Below, piece by piece: positions 1 through 7,867 of a stretch of 14,582 bases of DNA; the first letter of the stretch is position 1; every line of letters begins with the position of its first letter. This DNA comes from an uncultured Clostridia bacterium (GTDB lineage Bacteria > Bacillota > Clostridia > Lachnospirales > Lachnospiraceae), in NCBI GenBank assembly GCA_946186175.1, contig CAMHMG010000055.1, positions 1 through 14,582 on the forward strand. Direction: 5' to 3'. The translations under genes and the position numbers were made by a program. A model generated the notes under the pieces. It was not told where the DNA came from, ran no database searches, and was given only the letters and a program-made list of their open reading frames with translations.

Positions 1-68
1 TTCAATATTGATATTGATTAAATTGTGCAAACAAAAATTAAATTTTTAAACTTGTAAAAAATTTTTTC

Positions 69-1085
69 TTACTCCCCATACATCCGCCTTAACCTCTCTC
101 CGATTTGCTTCATCTTAAAAACAACCTCATCCGGCTCAATGATAATTACCTTCTCCCCCAACGATATTATCCAAGATAAGAATTGATCACTAACAGCAAC
201 TTTAACTTTTACTTCAAACCAATCAGAATCGATCTTTTCAAAATCAATGTCTAATCCAAATCTGTCAATTATAATACCGGCAAAATCATTATGAGCTCTT
301 AATTTCACCTGTTTTTCTTCACCATCAAACATGCCAAACAATCTATTGGTATAAGTTGCAAGATTATAATCTTCAAACTGTTCCTGCCCAATTCTCTCTG
401 AATTTGATAATTCAATATTTAACATCTTATCTACTCTGTAATGTCTAATATCTTTAATAATCTCATCAAAACCAACCAAATAATAATTCTCGTTATCCCA
501 AGTTAAAGCCCAAGGACTAACCTTATATATCTGTCCATCATGGCGTAATACCTTCTTCTTATCAACCGACCATTGAAAATAATGGAATCTGATACTAACA
601 TTTTGACCAATGGCATTATGAATATCATCTACATTATAATAGATATTTTCATTTGCAGTTTTAGCTCGATCAGAAACATATACTTGTCTATGTAATTTAG
701 TGCCCTCATAAACACTTGTAAGTTTTTCAAGTTTTTCAATTAAATATTTTGATTTCTTTTCAGTAATGAATTTTGATGATTGGACTGAATCAACTAGTAA
801 TTTTAATTCAGGCAACTCAAAATCACGGCTACATACATGGTATAAAACCTCTAGCCCCTTTTTTTCCATAGCAATATCCAACCCATATTCTATAAGTGCA
901 TGGATATCTGTGTAAAACGTTTTTCTATTAATTGTAAAACCATAAGCAACTAATTCTTTAATAATCATATCACGAGTCATACTGTGCTCGTCATCCGTTC
1001 TTTCCAGCAGCAGCTTCATTAGATAAAGAATTCTAAGACGCTGATTACTTACAGTTTCACCAAACACTTTTTCATTTTTTAACAT
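69..1085 (-). CDS. WYL-domain transcriptional regulator (HTH-WYL-WCX)
   Basis: This is a predicted cytoplasmic DNA-binding regulator of 338 residues, the usual size for WYL regulators. Residues about 16-75 form a helix-turn-helix region (LRILYLMKLLLER, then RKTFYTDIHAL as the likely recognition helix). Residues about 145-225 are the WYL domain; the namesake motif appears here as YYL at 201-203 within SPWALTWDNENYYLVGFD, followed by the typical RHYRVDKM segment. Residues about 256-338 match the C-terminal WCX extension, ending in RLRRMYGE. Family knowledge: WYL domains sense nucleic-acid or nucleotide-like ligands and can activate or repress; the ligand here is unknown. The ATG at 1085 follows a modest GGGTGG Shine-Dalgarno. 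The gene stands alone behind a terminator (1164-1201) and a repeat-rich upstream region, so autoregulation is plausible but inferred. The domain call is firm; the regulated target is not known. Confidence 0.9.
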   Translation of the reverse strand: MLKNEKVFGETVSNQRLRILYLMKLLLERTDDEHSMTRDMIIKELVAYGFTINRKTFYTDIHALIEYGLDIAMEKKGLEVLYHVCSRDFELPELKLLVDSVQSSKFITEKKSKYLIEKLEKLTSVYEGTKLHRQVYVSDRAKTANENIYYNVDDIHNAIGQNVSIRFHYFQWSVDKKKVLRHDGQIYKVSPWALTWDNENYYLVGFDEIIKDIRHYRVDKMLNIELSNSERIGQEQFEDYNLATYTNRLFGMFDGEEKQVKLRAHNDFAGIIIDRFGLDIDFEKIDSDWFEVKVKVAVSDQFLSWIISLGEKVIIIEPDEVVFKMKQIGERLRRMYGE

Positions 1086-1112
1086 ATAACCACCCTACAA
1101 TACATTTTCAAA

Positions 1113-1161
1113 ATGATAACTATATTTTATCATACTTTTATAGTTATATAAACTATATTTT
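1113..1161 (-). promoter_or_regulatory. Candidate operator region: repeated AACTATA elements upstream of the WYL gene
   Basis: The element AACTATATTTT occurs twice in direct orientation (1118-1128 and 1151-1161), 33 bases apart, or about three helical turns. An inverted copy of its core (TATAGTT, 1139-1145) pairs with the second copy to form a perfect 7-base inverted repeat with a 5-base spacer (1139-1157). A second 7-base inverted repeat, ATGATAA/TTATCAT, spans 1113-1133. The cluster lies 28-76 bases upstream of the regulator's start codon, where an autoregulatory site would be expected. The region is extremely AT-rich, so chance repeats are a real alternative. I see no convincing -35/-10 pair within it. 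Confidence 0.35.
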
Positions 1162-1163
1162 TA

Positions 1164-1201
1164 CTTATAAAACAAGCGAGACCAATATTTCGGTCTCGCT
1201 T
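1164..1201 (-). terminator. Intrinsic terminator of the YunG-like gene
   Basis: A perfect 10-base inverted repeat (AAGCGAGACC, 1174-1183, and GGTCTCGCTT, 1192-1201) has an 8-base loop. On the minus strand it is followed by a T-rich run (GTTTTAT). It lies 27 bases past the stop codon of the YunG-like gene and before the WYL gene, so it should separate the two transcription units. Read on the plus strand the T-run is poor, which supports minus-strand use. Confidence 0.82.
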
Positions 1202-1227
1202 TGACAAAACAAATAATAAAGTGAAAA

Positions 1228-1671
1228 CTAATTATCACCATCCACGTACTTCCTCAACTCCCTGCACAGATACTCATATCGAAGTCTCTTCTCTTCCTTT
1301 GCAAAATGGACATTTCGCTCCTGTATGGGATTATTCTCATAATCAAGTTTTTCGTCTCCAAACTGTTCACTAGTAAGATCGAAGACTACATCTTCAACAA
1401 CATTATAGCAGTGATAGTTTCCGCCAGGTCTAAGGATACCGTACACATCCCCACCGAAGATATCCTGAACCAGAAATGCTGTTATGGAGCATTGACCCAA
1501 TGTAATATTATCAATACTCCACTCGTTCCTTAGTCTCGGTGCACAGGTGTATTCACACCAGATACTTAAAAGTGCATCGTATAACTGTTGTGGTGTTGTA
1601 ATCCCGGTATAATAAGAATTAACTGATTTTATCTTGGCAGCTCCCTGCCATCCATAAAATTTATAACCCAT
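1228..1671 (-). CDS. YunG-like protein of unknown function
   Basis: This 147-residue protein has no signal peptide or membrane segment, so it is likely cytoplasmic. It resembles the YunG family of uncharacterised Firmicute proteins. The recognisable core runs from about residue 24 to 105: a helical ITTPQQLYDALLSIW segment, then LGQCSITAFLVQDIFGG (58-74), then GGNYHCYNVV (83-92) and VFDLTSEQF (96-104). These hold the conserved Cys61, His87 and Asp98 in an order and spacing like a transglutaminase/papain-type Cys-His-Asp triad; that reading is my inference and no activity is known. The C-terminal 40 residues are charged and probably helical. The ATG at 1671 follows GGGAGA at about 10 bases. A candidate promoter (1734-1763) and a strong terminator (1164-1201) make it a probable single-gene unit, independent of polC. 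The family call is from pattern recognition, not a search. Confidence 0.75.
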   Translation of the reverse strand: MGYKFYGWQGAAKIKSVNSYYTGITTPQQLYDALLSIWCEYTCAPRLRNEWSIDNITLGQCSITAFLVQDIFGGDVYGILRPGGNYHCYNVVEDVVFDLTSEQFGDEKLDYENNPIQERNVHFAKEEKRLRYEYLCRELRKYVDGDN

Positions 1672-1733
1672 GTGTAAAAAATCTCCCTATGATATATTTT
1701 CTCTTTTGTAATTGCGAAATTATGAAAATGTTA

Positions 1734-1763
1734 ATTATATTCTATATATTTACATAGACCCAA
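1734..1763 (-). promoter_or_regulatory. Candidate sigma-A-type promoter for the YunG-like gene
   Basis: On the minus strand a perfect -10 box TATAAT (1734-1739) is preceded, after an 18-base spacer, by TTGGGT (1758-1763), a weak match to TTGACA. It lies about 63 bases upstream of the start codon, in the 155-base gap after polC. I see no hairpin terminator for polC in that gap (1672-1826), so read-through from polC is also possible. Confidence 0.4.
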
Positions 1764-1826
1764 AACAGATTCTTTGCGATCGTCTGCACTTAGTAAACAT
1801 AAATCTTAGCAATTACTGAAACCTCT

Positions 1827-4800
1827 CTACAGATCAAATATCGACAACTGGCTGCTCTCCGGAAGTCCTTTTAATATTCCAATCGAAGACAATTTATCTA
1901 CGGTTGATTTACCTATCTTAGCCCTTATCCTTAAGTCTTCCTTTGATATGAATTTACCTGCCTTAGCTGCCTCTTTGATCTGAGATGCGGCCGCTCCCGC
2001 AATACCGGAAATTGAACAGAATGGAGGCATAAGCTTGCCATCGATGATCAGACAATTAATATCATCCGCCCTATAAATATCGATAGGAAGAAATTCAAGA
2101 CCTCTTGCATACATTTCCTGAACAAGCTGCATATCAGAAAGAGATTCTTCTTCCGACGCAGTACGCTCATGCTTACCCTTAGCCTTTAGCGCTTTCATCT
2201 CTTCTTCAAGTTGTTCACGACCCATACACATCGTTTCGTAGTTAAATGCTTTGGCACGTATCGAGAAATAGGCTGCGTAATAAGCCAATGGCTCATTGAT
2301 TTTAAACCACGCTATACGCCATGCCATCATGACATAGGCAGCGGCATGGGCTTTCGGGAACATGTATTTAATAAGCTTACATGACCATATATACCAGTCG
2401 GGAACATTATGCGCCTTCATATCCTCTACCCATCCGTCCCATTTATCACAGGCACCCTTAGCAACCTTACCTTTACGCACATTTTCCATGATTTTAAATG
2501 CATCACCGGGTTCAAGTCCCATGTGTATCAGATATACCATAATATCATCACGACAGCATATAGCTCCGGATAGCTCCGTCTTACCTTCGGCAATTAACGT
2601 CTGCGCATTATTGAGCCACACATCAGTACCGTGTGAAAGACCGGATATACGCACAAGATCCGAGAAGCTCTTAGGCTTTGTATCAACCAACATCTGTATA
2701 ACAAATGCAGTACCAAACTCAGGAATACCAAGCGAACCGGTCGGAACACCACCTATATCATCAGGAGTTATTCCCAATACTTCCGGACTATGGAAAAGAG
2801 ACATAACATTCTTATCATCAAGAGCTATAGTCTTGGCATCCTTCCCGGTAAGATCCTCAAGTCTTCTTATAATGGTTGGATCGTCGTGTCCAAGTATATC
2901 AAGCTTAAGTAAGTTGGCATCAATTGAATGATACTCAAAATGAGTCGTTACAATATCCGTCTTCATATCATTGGCCGGATGCTGAATCGCAGTAAATTCA
3001 TATATCTCGCGATCTCTCGGTACAACAACTATACCTCCCGGATGCTGACCTGTAGTACGCTTGACACCAACGCAGCCCTGTGCAATCCTTGAAAGCTCGC
3101 ATCTTCTCTTGCTAAGTCCTCTTTCCTCGTAATATTTATACACAAGGCCTTCCGCAGTCTTTTCTGCAATTGTTCCAATTGTTCCGGCACGGAATGCATG
3201 TCCCTTACCAAAGAGCTCTTCGGTATAGGCATGAGCATTAGCCTGGTACTCACCGGAGAAATTAAGATCGATATCCGGTTCTTTATCACCGTAAAATCCC
3301 AAGAAAGTCTCGAATGGAATATCATGACCTTCTTTCTTCATCATTGTTCCGCATTTCGGACATTCCATATCAGGCATATCACAACCGGAACTTCCTGAAT
3401 AACTCTTAACAAGTTCTGAATCAAAGTCCGTATAGAAACAATGTGGACATATATAATGAGCCGCAAGCGGATTAACTTCAGTAATTCCCGCCATTGTGGC
3501 TACAAATGAAGATCCTACCGAACCACGTGATCCAACCAGATATCCGTGATCATTGGAATCCCACACAAGTTTCTGTGCAATGATATACATGACGGCATAT
3601 CCGTTACCGATAATTGATGTAAGCTCTTTTTCAAGACGACTCGTAACCTGTTCAGGTAGATCAGGTCCATATATCTCATGCGCCTTGTCATAACATATAC
3701 GTCTAAGCTCCTCATCTGAATTCTCGATTACCGGAGGACATTTATCCGGACTTACCGGATATATCTTCTCAACCATATTGGCAATCTTAACTGTATTATC
3801 TATAACAACTTCTCTCGCCTTATCACTTCCAAGATAGTCAAATTCCGCAAGCATCTCCTCAGTTGTTCTGAAATAAAGAGGTGCCTGATCATCGGCATCC
3901 TTGAATCCCTTAGATGCCATGATAACAGCACGATATATTGAATCCTCAGGATCTAAGAAATGAACGTCACAGGTTGCCACGACCGGTTTATTGTAGGTCT
4001 CACCAAGCTTGACGATCCTTTTGTTGACTTCCTGAAGGTCCTCATCTGTATTGATATTCTCTAGTTTCTCGTCAGCCTTCATAAATGCATTATTACCGAT
4101 CGGCTGAATCTCAAGATAGTCATAGAATTTCACCAGCCTGTCTATCTCATCATCATTGGCCCCACCGATCAATGCACGATACAACTCACCTGCCTCGCAG
4201 GCAGAACCAAGTATCAGACCTTCACGATATTTGCTTATAAGACTTTTGGGCATTATCGGTCTGTTGTTGAAATATGTAATATGCGATTCAGAAATCAATC
4301 TGTTGAGATTAACTCGTCCAATCTCATTCTTTGCCAGAATGATTCCGTGATAACGCCTTGACTTCTTAATACTGTCAGGGGAAGTTTCACCTAATGAGTT
4401 AAGCTCATCCAAGTTGTTAATTCCCTTTTCCTTGAGCATTGAAAGAAAACGGATAAATATCTGCGCAGTCGCACCGGCATCATCTACTGCTCTATGATGA
4501 TGCTCTAATTTAATTCCAAGATGCTTACATATTCTGTCCAGGGTGAATTTACCAAGCTCAGGACATAATACATGGGCAAGCGTCATTGTATCTAATATTG
4601 AATAATCTGTGGAAAGCCCCATATCATCTGCAAATTTTTTAATAAATGTTGTATCAAATGCTGCATTGTGTGCAACAACAGAAGAATCACCTATGAATTC
4701 AAGAAATTCCGGCAATATCACATCTATTGTAGGTGATGACATTACCATTTCATCAGTGATCGATGTTAGTTCTGTAATCTTATACGGAATAGGTATCTCA

Positions 4801-6332
4801 GGGTTGATAAACTTGGAGAACTCTCCTACTATCTCTCCGCCTTTGACCTTGACAGCACCTATCTCTATTATCTTACAGAACTTAGGATTAAGACCGGTGG
4901 TCTCTATATCGAATACAACATAACTGTCATCAAGCGACTGACCCTTAGAATTGATAATAAAAGCCTTCATGTCATCCACAAAGTAGCCTTCACAGCCGTA
5001 TATTATCTTAAAGGGATCATTAGTTTTGATACAATGATTAGCCACAGGAAATGCCTGTGCAACACCGTGATCGGTAATAGCAATAGCCGGATGCCCCCAG
5101 TCTTTGGCTCTTTTGATTATCGCCTCAACAGGAACAACACTGTCATTGTCGCTATATACCGTATGCATATGCAGTTCTACTCGTTTATCTAATGCATTGT
5201 CGACACGCTTAGTTGTATAATCAGCAATTTCTTTGATACCCTCAATCCTGGAAAATTCCAATTCACCGGAATATTTATCAATTGCAACAGTACCTTTGAT
5301 CTTATAGAATTTCTTACAGGCAAAGTCACTCTTAAACATCTTCCATTCATCTTTTTCCATGAATAGTTTACCTGAAATGGAGTCAGTGAAATCCGTAATT
5401 GAAAAGATGATTATAAGAGAACCTCTTTTGGTTTCTTTCTCTTCTATACTAAAGATCTGTCCTTTAACAACAATATCATTCATCGGATTGATAACGTCTT
5501 TAAGCAGAAGCTCTTCGCCCTCTACATTTCTGCCGTATATAGTATCAGGATCGTTTATCCTATTACGGTTAAATCCAGATTTCCATGTTTTTTTGGAAAT
5601 ATCCTTGTCAGAATTATTGCTGTTTGTACCAGTATTACCATTCTTTGCAGGAGCATTATTATCCGATTTTCCGGAATTACTCTTTCCTTTATTGTTATCT
5701 GACTTAGAATCTGATGTACCGTTAATTTCTCCATTTTCTCTGGCTATGGCATCATTTTTTTCCATTATCCGCCTTATTTCTAATTCCAAAGTATGTTCAT
5801 TGGCAAGGCGGATCGCCTCTTTCTGCTCCTCAGTATAGTCAAATCCGACATTTATATCAAAACCAAAACGTTCCCTATATATTGTCTCAAGAAAATTCTT
5901 GATATATGAGGATCTCTGCTTTGCTAGAAATGTATCATCAAGGGTTAAATGAATTACATTATTATTAACATACCATTCAGCATTCTTGATAAGATTATGT
6001 AAAATATTAGATTCATGAGAAAACTCCAACAACAAACTTTCTTTATACATATCAGTGAGCGAATTGACATTATACTGTTCAGATAATTCGTAATGCTCCA
6101 TTAATACAACACGCATATGATTTTGAAATAAATAAGATGAAAGAGAATCTTCCATCTTATAAATTTTATCTTTAGGTATTAATATTTTACTGTTAATATA
6201 TATTTTTAATAGCTTCTTCGACTTCGAGAGTACAACATCTCTTACAGAAACATTATTAAAGAGATTACGAAACTCATCAGGACAGTTAAATTCCGGAAAT
6301 ACATCAAAAAAGGCTTTTTCCTGCTGTACCAT
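1827..6332 (-). CDS. polC: DNA polymerase III alpha subunit, PolC type
   Basis: This is the replicative DNA polymerase of low-GC Gram-positive bacteria, with built-in proofreading. It has 1501 residues, slightly longer than typical PolC (about 1440). Domain order: a variable N-terminal domain (1-195); a low-complexity Ser/Asn/Gly/Asp/Lys linker (about 200-250); an OB-fold domain (about 278-370); and a PHP domain starting with ELHMHT (386-391) and containing AITDHG, with its later part (CDVHFLD, about 788) after the exonuclease. The inserted DEDDh 3'-5' exonuclease (471-635) shows Asp475/Glu477 (FDIET), Asp560 (HNAAFD) and His613/Asp618 (HRAVDD). A four-Cys zinc module (CPHC at 962-965, CPKC at 991-994) precedes the catalytic core with Asp1020 and Asp1022 (PDIDLNFSGEYQ), KRTTGQHPGG (1091-1100) and KLDILGHDDPT. 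The C-terminal QLSIFDL is a beta-clamp-binding motif. The ATG at 6332 follows AAGGAGG at about 6 bases. It ends the conserved gene train, 76 bases behind ispG. Confidence 0.98.
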   Translation of the reverse strand: MVQQEKAFFDVFPEFNCPDEFRNLFNNVSVRDVVLSKSKKLLKIYINSKILIPKDKIYKMEDSLSSYLFQNHMRVVLMEHYELSEQYNVNSLTDMYKESLLLEFSHESNILHNLIKNAEWYVNNNVIHLTLDDTFLAKQRSSYIKNFLETIYRERFGFDINVGFDYTEEQKEAIRLANEHTLELEIRRIMEKNDAIARENGEINGTSDSKSDNNKGKSNSGKSDNNAPAKNGNTGTNSNNSDKDISKKTWKSGFNRNRINDPDTIYGRNVEGEELLLKDVINPMNDIVVKGQIFSIEEKETKRGSLIIIFSITDFTDSISGKLFMEKDEWKMFKSDFACKKFYKIKGTVAIDKYSGELEFSRIEGIKEIADYTTKRVDNALDKRVELHMHTVYSDNDSVVPVEAIIKRAKDWGHPAIAITDHGVAQAFPVANHCIKTNDPFKIIYGCEGYFVDDMKAFIINSKGQSLDDSYVVFDIETTGLNPKFCKIIEIGAVKVKGGEIVGEFSKFINPEIPIPYKITELTSITDEMVMSSPTIDVILPEFLEFIGDSSVVAHNAAFDTTFIKKFADDMGLSTDYSILDTMTLAHVLCPELGKFTLDRICKHLGIKLEHHHRAVDDAGATAQIFIRFLSMLKEKGINNLDELNSLGETSPDSIKKSRRYHGIILAKNEIGRVNLNRLISESHITYFNNRPIMPKSLISKYREGLILGSACEAGELYRALIGGANDDEIDRLVKFYDYLEIQPIGNNAFMKADEKLENINTDEDLQEVNKRIVKLGETYNKPVVATCDVHFLDPEDSIYRAVIMASKGFKDADDQAPLYFRTTEEMLAEFDYLGSDKAREVVIDNTVKIANMVEKIYPVSPDKCPPVIENSDEELRRICYDKAHEIYGPDLPEQVTSRLEKELTSIIGNGYAVMYIIAQKLVWDSNDHGYLVGSRGSVGSSFVATMAGITEVNPLAAHYICPHCFYTDFDSELVKSYSGSSGCDMPDMECPKCGTMMKKEGHDIPFETFLGFYGDKEPDIDLNFSGEYQANAHAYTEELFGKGHAFRAGTIGTIAEKTAEGLVYKYYEERGLSKRRCELSRIAQGCVGVKRTTGQHPGGIVVVPRDREIYEFTAIQHPANDMKTDIVTTHFEYHSIDANLLKLDILGHDDPTIIRRLEDLTGKDAKTIALDDKNVMSLFHSPEVLGITPDDIGGVPTGSLGIPEFGTAFVIQMLVDTKPKSFSDLVRISGLSHGTDVWLNNAQTLIAEGKTELSGAICCRDDIMVYLIHMGLEPGDAFKIMENVRKGKVAKGACDKWDGWVEDMKAHNVPDWYIWSCKLIKYMFPKAHAAAYVMMAWRIAWFKINEPLAYYAAYFSIRAKAFNYETMCMGREQLEEEMKALKAKGKHERTASEEESLSDMQLVQEMYARGLEFLPIDIYRADDINCLIIDGKLMPPFCSISGIAGAAASQIKEAAKAGKFISKEDLRIRAKIGKSTVDKLSSIGILKGLPESSQLSIFDL

Positions 6333-6408
6333 ATATAACCTCCTTTTTAAATCCTATGTACACGATATAAAACCACAATATAATCTTAAATAATGACACT
6401 TAATCATA

Positions 6409-7461
6409 TTATTTCCAATTATCTAATTCGTATTTTAATACATCAAGCAGTTCACTCTCAGGAACCTTCTTTATAACCTCACCGTGTTTGATAAGAAGAC
6501 CTTCACCGTTGCCTCCGGCTATTCCTAAGTCTGCCTCTCTTGCCTCTCCCGGACCATTAACAACGCATCCCATAACAGCAACCTTAATATTTAAATGCTC
6601 GTAGTCAGAAACCATATTCTCAACCTTATTGGCAAGGCCGATTAGATCAATTGAAGTACGTCCACATGTCGGACAGGAAACAACCTCTATTCCACCGTTC
6701 CTAAGACCAAGTGTTTTAAGAATAAGCTTTGCTGAAACTATCTCGTTAACAGGATCACCGGTAAGTGAAACCCTTATCGTATCACCTATTCCCTGATACA
6801 ATATAACTCCAAGACCTACAGCAGACTTAATATTACCGCGCATAATAGTTCCCGCCTCAGTAATTCCAACATGGAGAGGATGTGTTGTCTGTGATGCGAT
6901 AAGCTCATGAGCTTTGATACACATCATTACATCTGATGACTTAATACTTATAACTATATTGTCAAAATCCTCTTCTTCCAACATCTTAACTTTATCAAGA
7001 GCACTTTCAACAATTCCTTCAGCAGTCACACCGCCGTATTTTTCAACCAGATTCTTTTCCAAAGAACCGCTGTTGACACCCACACGAATCGGTACCTTAT
7101 ATTTCTTGGCAGTATCGACAACCTTCTTAATATTATCCCTGCCGCCGATATTACCCGGATTGATCCTTATCTTATCTGCCCCGTGCTCCATAGCAGAAAT
7201 AGCAAGTCTGTAATCAAAATGAATATCTGCTACAATCGGTATATGGATTGCTTCCTTAATCTTGGAAAATGCTTTGCACGCCTCTTCATTATTGGCTGTC
7301 GAACGAATAATATCACATCCGGCCTTCTCTAATTGAAGAATCTGTGCAATAGTAGCATCGGCATCTTCTGTTTTTGTATTAGTCATTGATTGTATAAGTA
7401 TCGGATTGCCTCCACCGATAACCTTATCCCCTATCTTAACAATCTTTGTATTCTCTCTCAT
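6409..7461 (-). CDS. ispG: 4-hydroxy-3-methylbut-2-enyl diphosphate synthase (IspG/GcpE)
   Basis: IspG is a 4Fe-4S enzyme of the MEP pathway. It reductively opens methylerythritol cyclodiphosphate to HMBPP, an isoprenoid precursor. The 350-residue length is typical. The TIM-barrel N-terminal half includes GGGNPILIQSMTNT near the start, VADIHFDYRLA and KIRINPGNIG. The C-terminal iron-sulfur domain has CPTCGR (Cys263, Cys266) and GCVVNGPGEA (Cys299, Glu306), the expected cluster ligands. I chose the ATG at 7461: GGAG (7468-7471) sits 6 bases upstream and the protein then begins MRENTKIVKIG like its relatives. An in-frame ATG at 7473, four codons earlier, is part of that Shine-Dalgarno (ATGGAG) and has no good site of its own. 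It follows rseP and precedes polC, sharing a neighbourhood with dxr of the same pathway. Confidence 0.97.
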   Translation of the reverse strand: MRENTKIVKIGDKVIGGGNPILIQSMTNTKTEDADATIAQILQLEKAGCDIIRSTANNEEACKAFSKIKEAIHIPIVADIHFDYRLAISAMEHGADKIRINPGNIGGRDNIKKVVDTAKKYKVPIRVGVNSGSLEKNLVEKYGGVTAEGIVESALDKVKMLEEEDFDNIVISIKSSDVMMCIKAHELIASQTTHPLHVGITEAGTIMRGNIKSAVGLGVILYQGIGDTIRVSLTGDPVNEIVSAKLILKTLGLRNGGIEVVSCPTCGRTSIDLIGLANKVENMVSDYEHLNIKVAVMGCVVNGPGEAREADLGIAGGNGEGLLIKHGEVIKKVPESELLDVLKYELDNWK

Positions 7462-7537
7462 ACTTTTCTCCATTTCGCAGTATTAAAGTTGCCAGCACTA
7501 ATAGTAATTATCTTCCACACTAATTCCTCTCGCATAT

Positions 7538-7556
7538 ATCAGATAATAGCTCTGAT
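7538..7556. repeat. Small inverted repeat in the rseP-ispG gap
   Basis: ATCAGA (7538-7543) and TCTGAT (7551-7556) form a perfect 6-base stem with a 7-base loop just after the stop codon of the rseP C-terminal frame. There is no T-run, so it is not an intrinsic terminator. The same arms recur at 10750-10765 upstream of cdsA. It could be an mRNA hairpin or chance. Confidence 0.3.
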
Positions 7557-7558
7557 TA

Positions 7559-7867
7559 TCATCTAATTACTAATTTCATAATATCCTGGAACAAAACTAT
7601 AACCATTAAACCAATCAGTAACAAAAAACCAACAGTATTGATCAATGCTTCCTTTTGAACAGATAATCTTTTCTTAAAAATACCTTCAACCAATAGCATA
7701 ACAGCTCTTCCACCGTCTAATGCCGGTAATGGCAAAAGATTCATTACACCGAGATTAGCACTGATCAATAAAGAAAAGTTGATCATGTTAAGGATAATAT
7801 TGATTATAGCAACAGAAGTATCACCATTAGCGCTATCCTTAGCCTCGTTAATAGTATCATTGATCAT
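7559..7867 (-). CDS. rseP: RseP-type site-2 protease, C-terminal fragment (frameshifted)
   Basis: This 102-residue frame holds the missing C-terminal part of the membrane metalloprotease begun at 8622. It contains two strongly hydrophobic segments. The first leads into MNLLPLPALDGGR (42-54), the family's conserved LDG motif whose Asp51 supplies the third zinc ligand. The second is the terminal membrane helix (about 76-98). It lies in the -1 frame relative to the N-terminal frame. Its ATG overlaps that frame's TGA as ATGA, and the codons just before the ATG read IVS, which continues the family pattern GPVGIVxMI. There is no proper Shine-Dalgarno, so translation would need coupling or reinitiation. 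Most likely this is one gene broken by a small deletion or a sequence error; a functional two-part protease is less likely but possible. Alone it has no HExxH motif and cannot be an active protease. Confidence 0.85.
   Translation of the reverse strand: MINDTINEAKDSANGDTSVAIINIILNMINFSLLISANLGVMNLLPLPALDGGRAVMLLVEGIFKKRLSVQKEALINTVGFLLLIGLMVIVLFQDIMKLVIR

Noticed and set aside
1..68. Terminator downstream of the WYL gene
   Set aside because: There is an A/T palindrome (AAAAAATTTTTT) and a T-rich stretch but no GC-containing stem. The remaining bases show no other feature.
2362..2931. Long open frame on the plus strand inside polC
   Set aside because: It lies entirely opposite the highly conserved PolC catalytic region, has no recognisable domain and no ribosome binding site context. 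The other plus-strand open frames opposite ispG, dxr, frr and the bactofilin gene were rejected for the same reason.
7538..7556. Terminator between rseP and ispG
   Set aside because: The stem is only 6 base pairs and AT-rich, and no T-run follows, so transcription into ispG and polC should continue.
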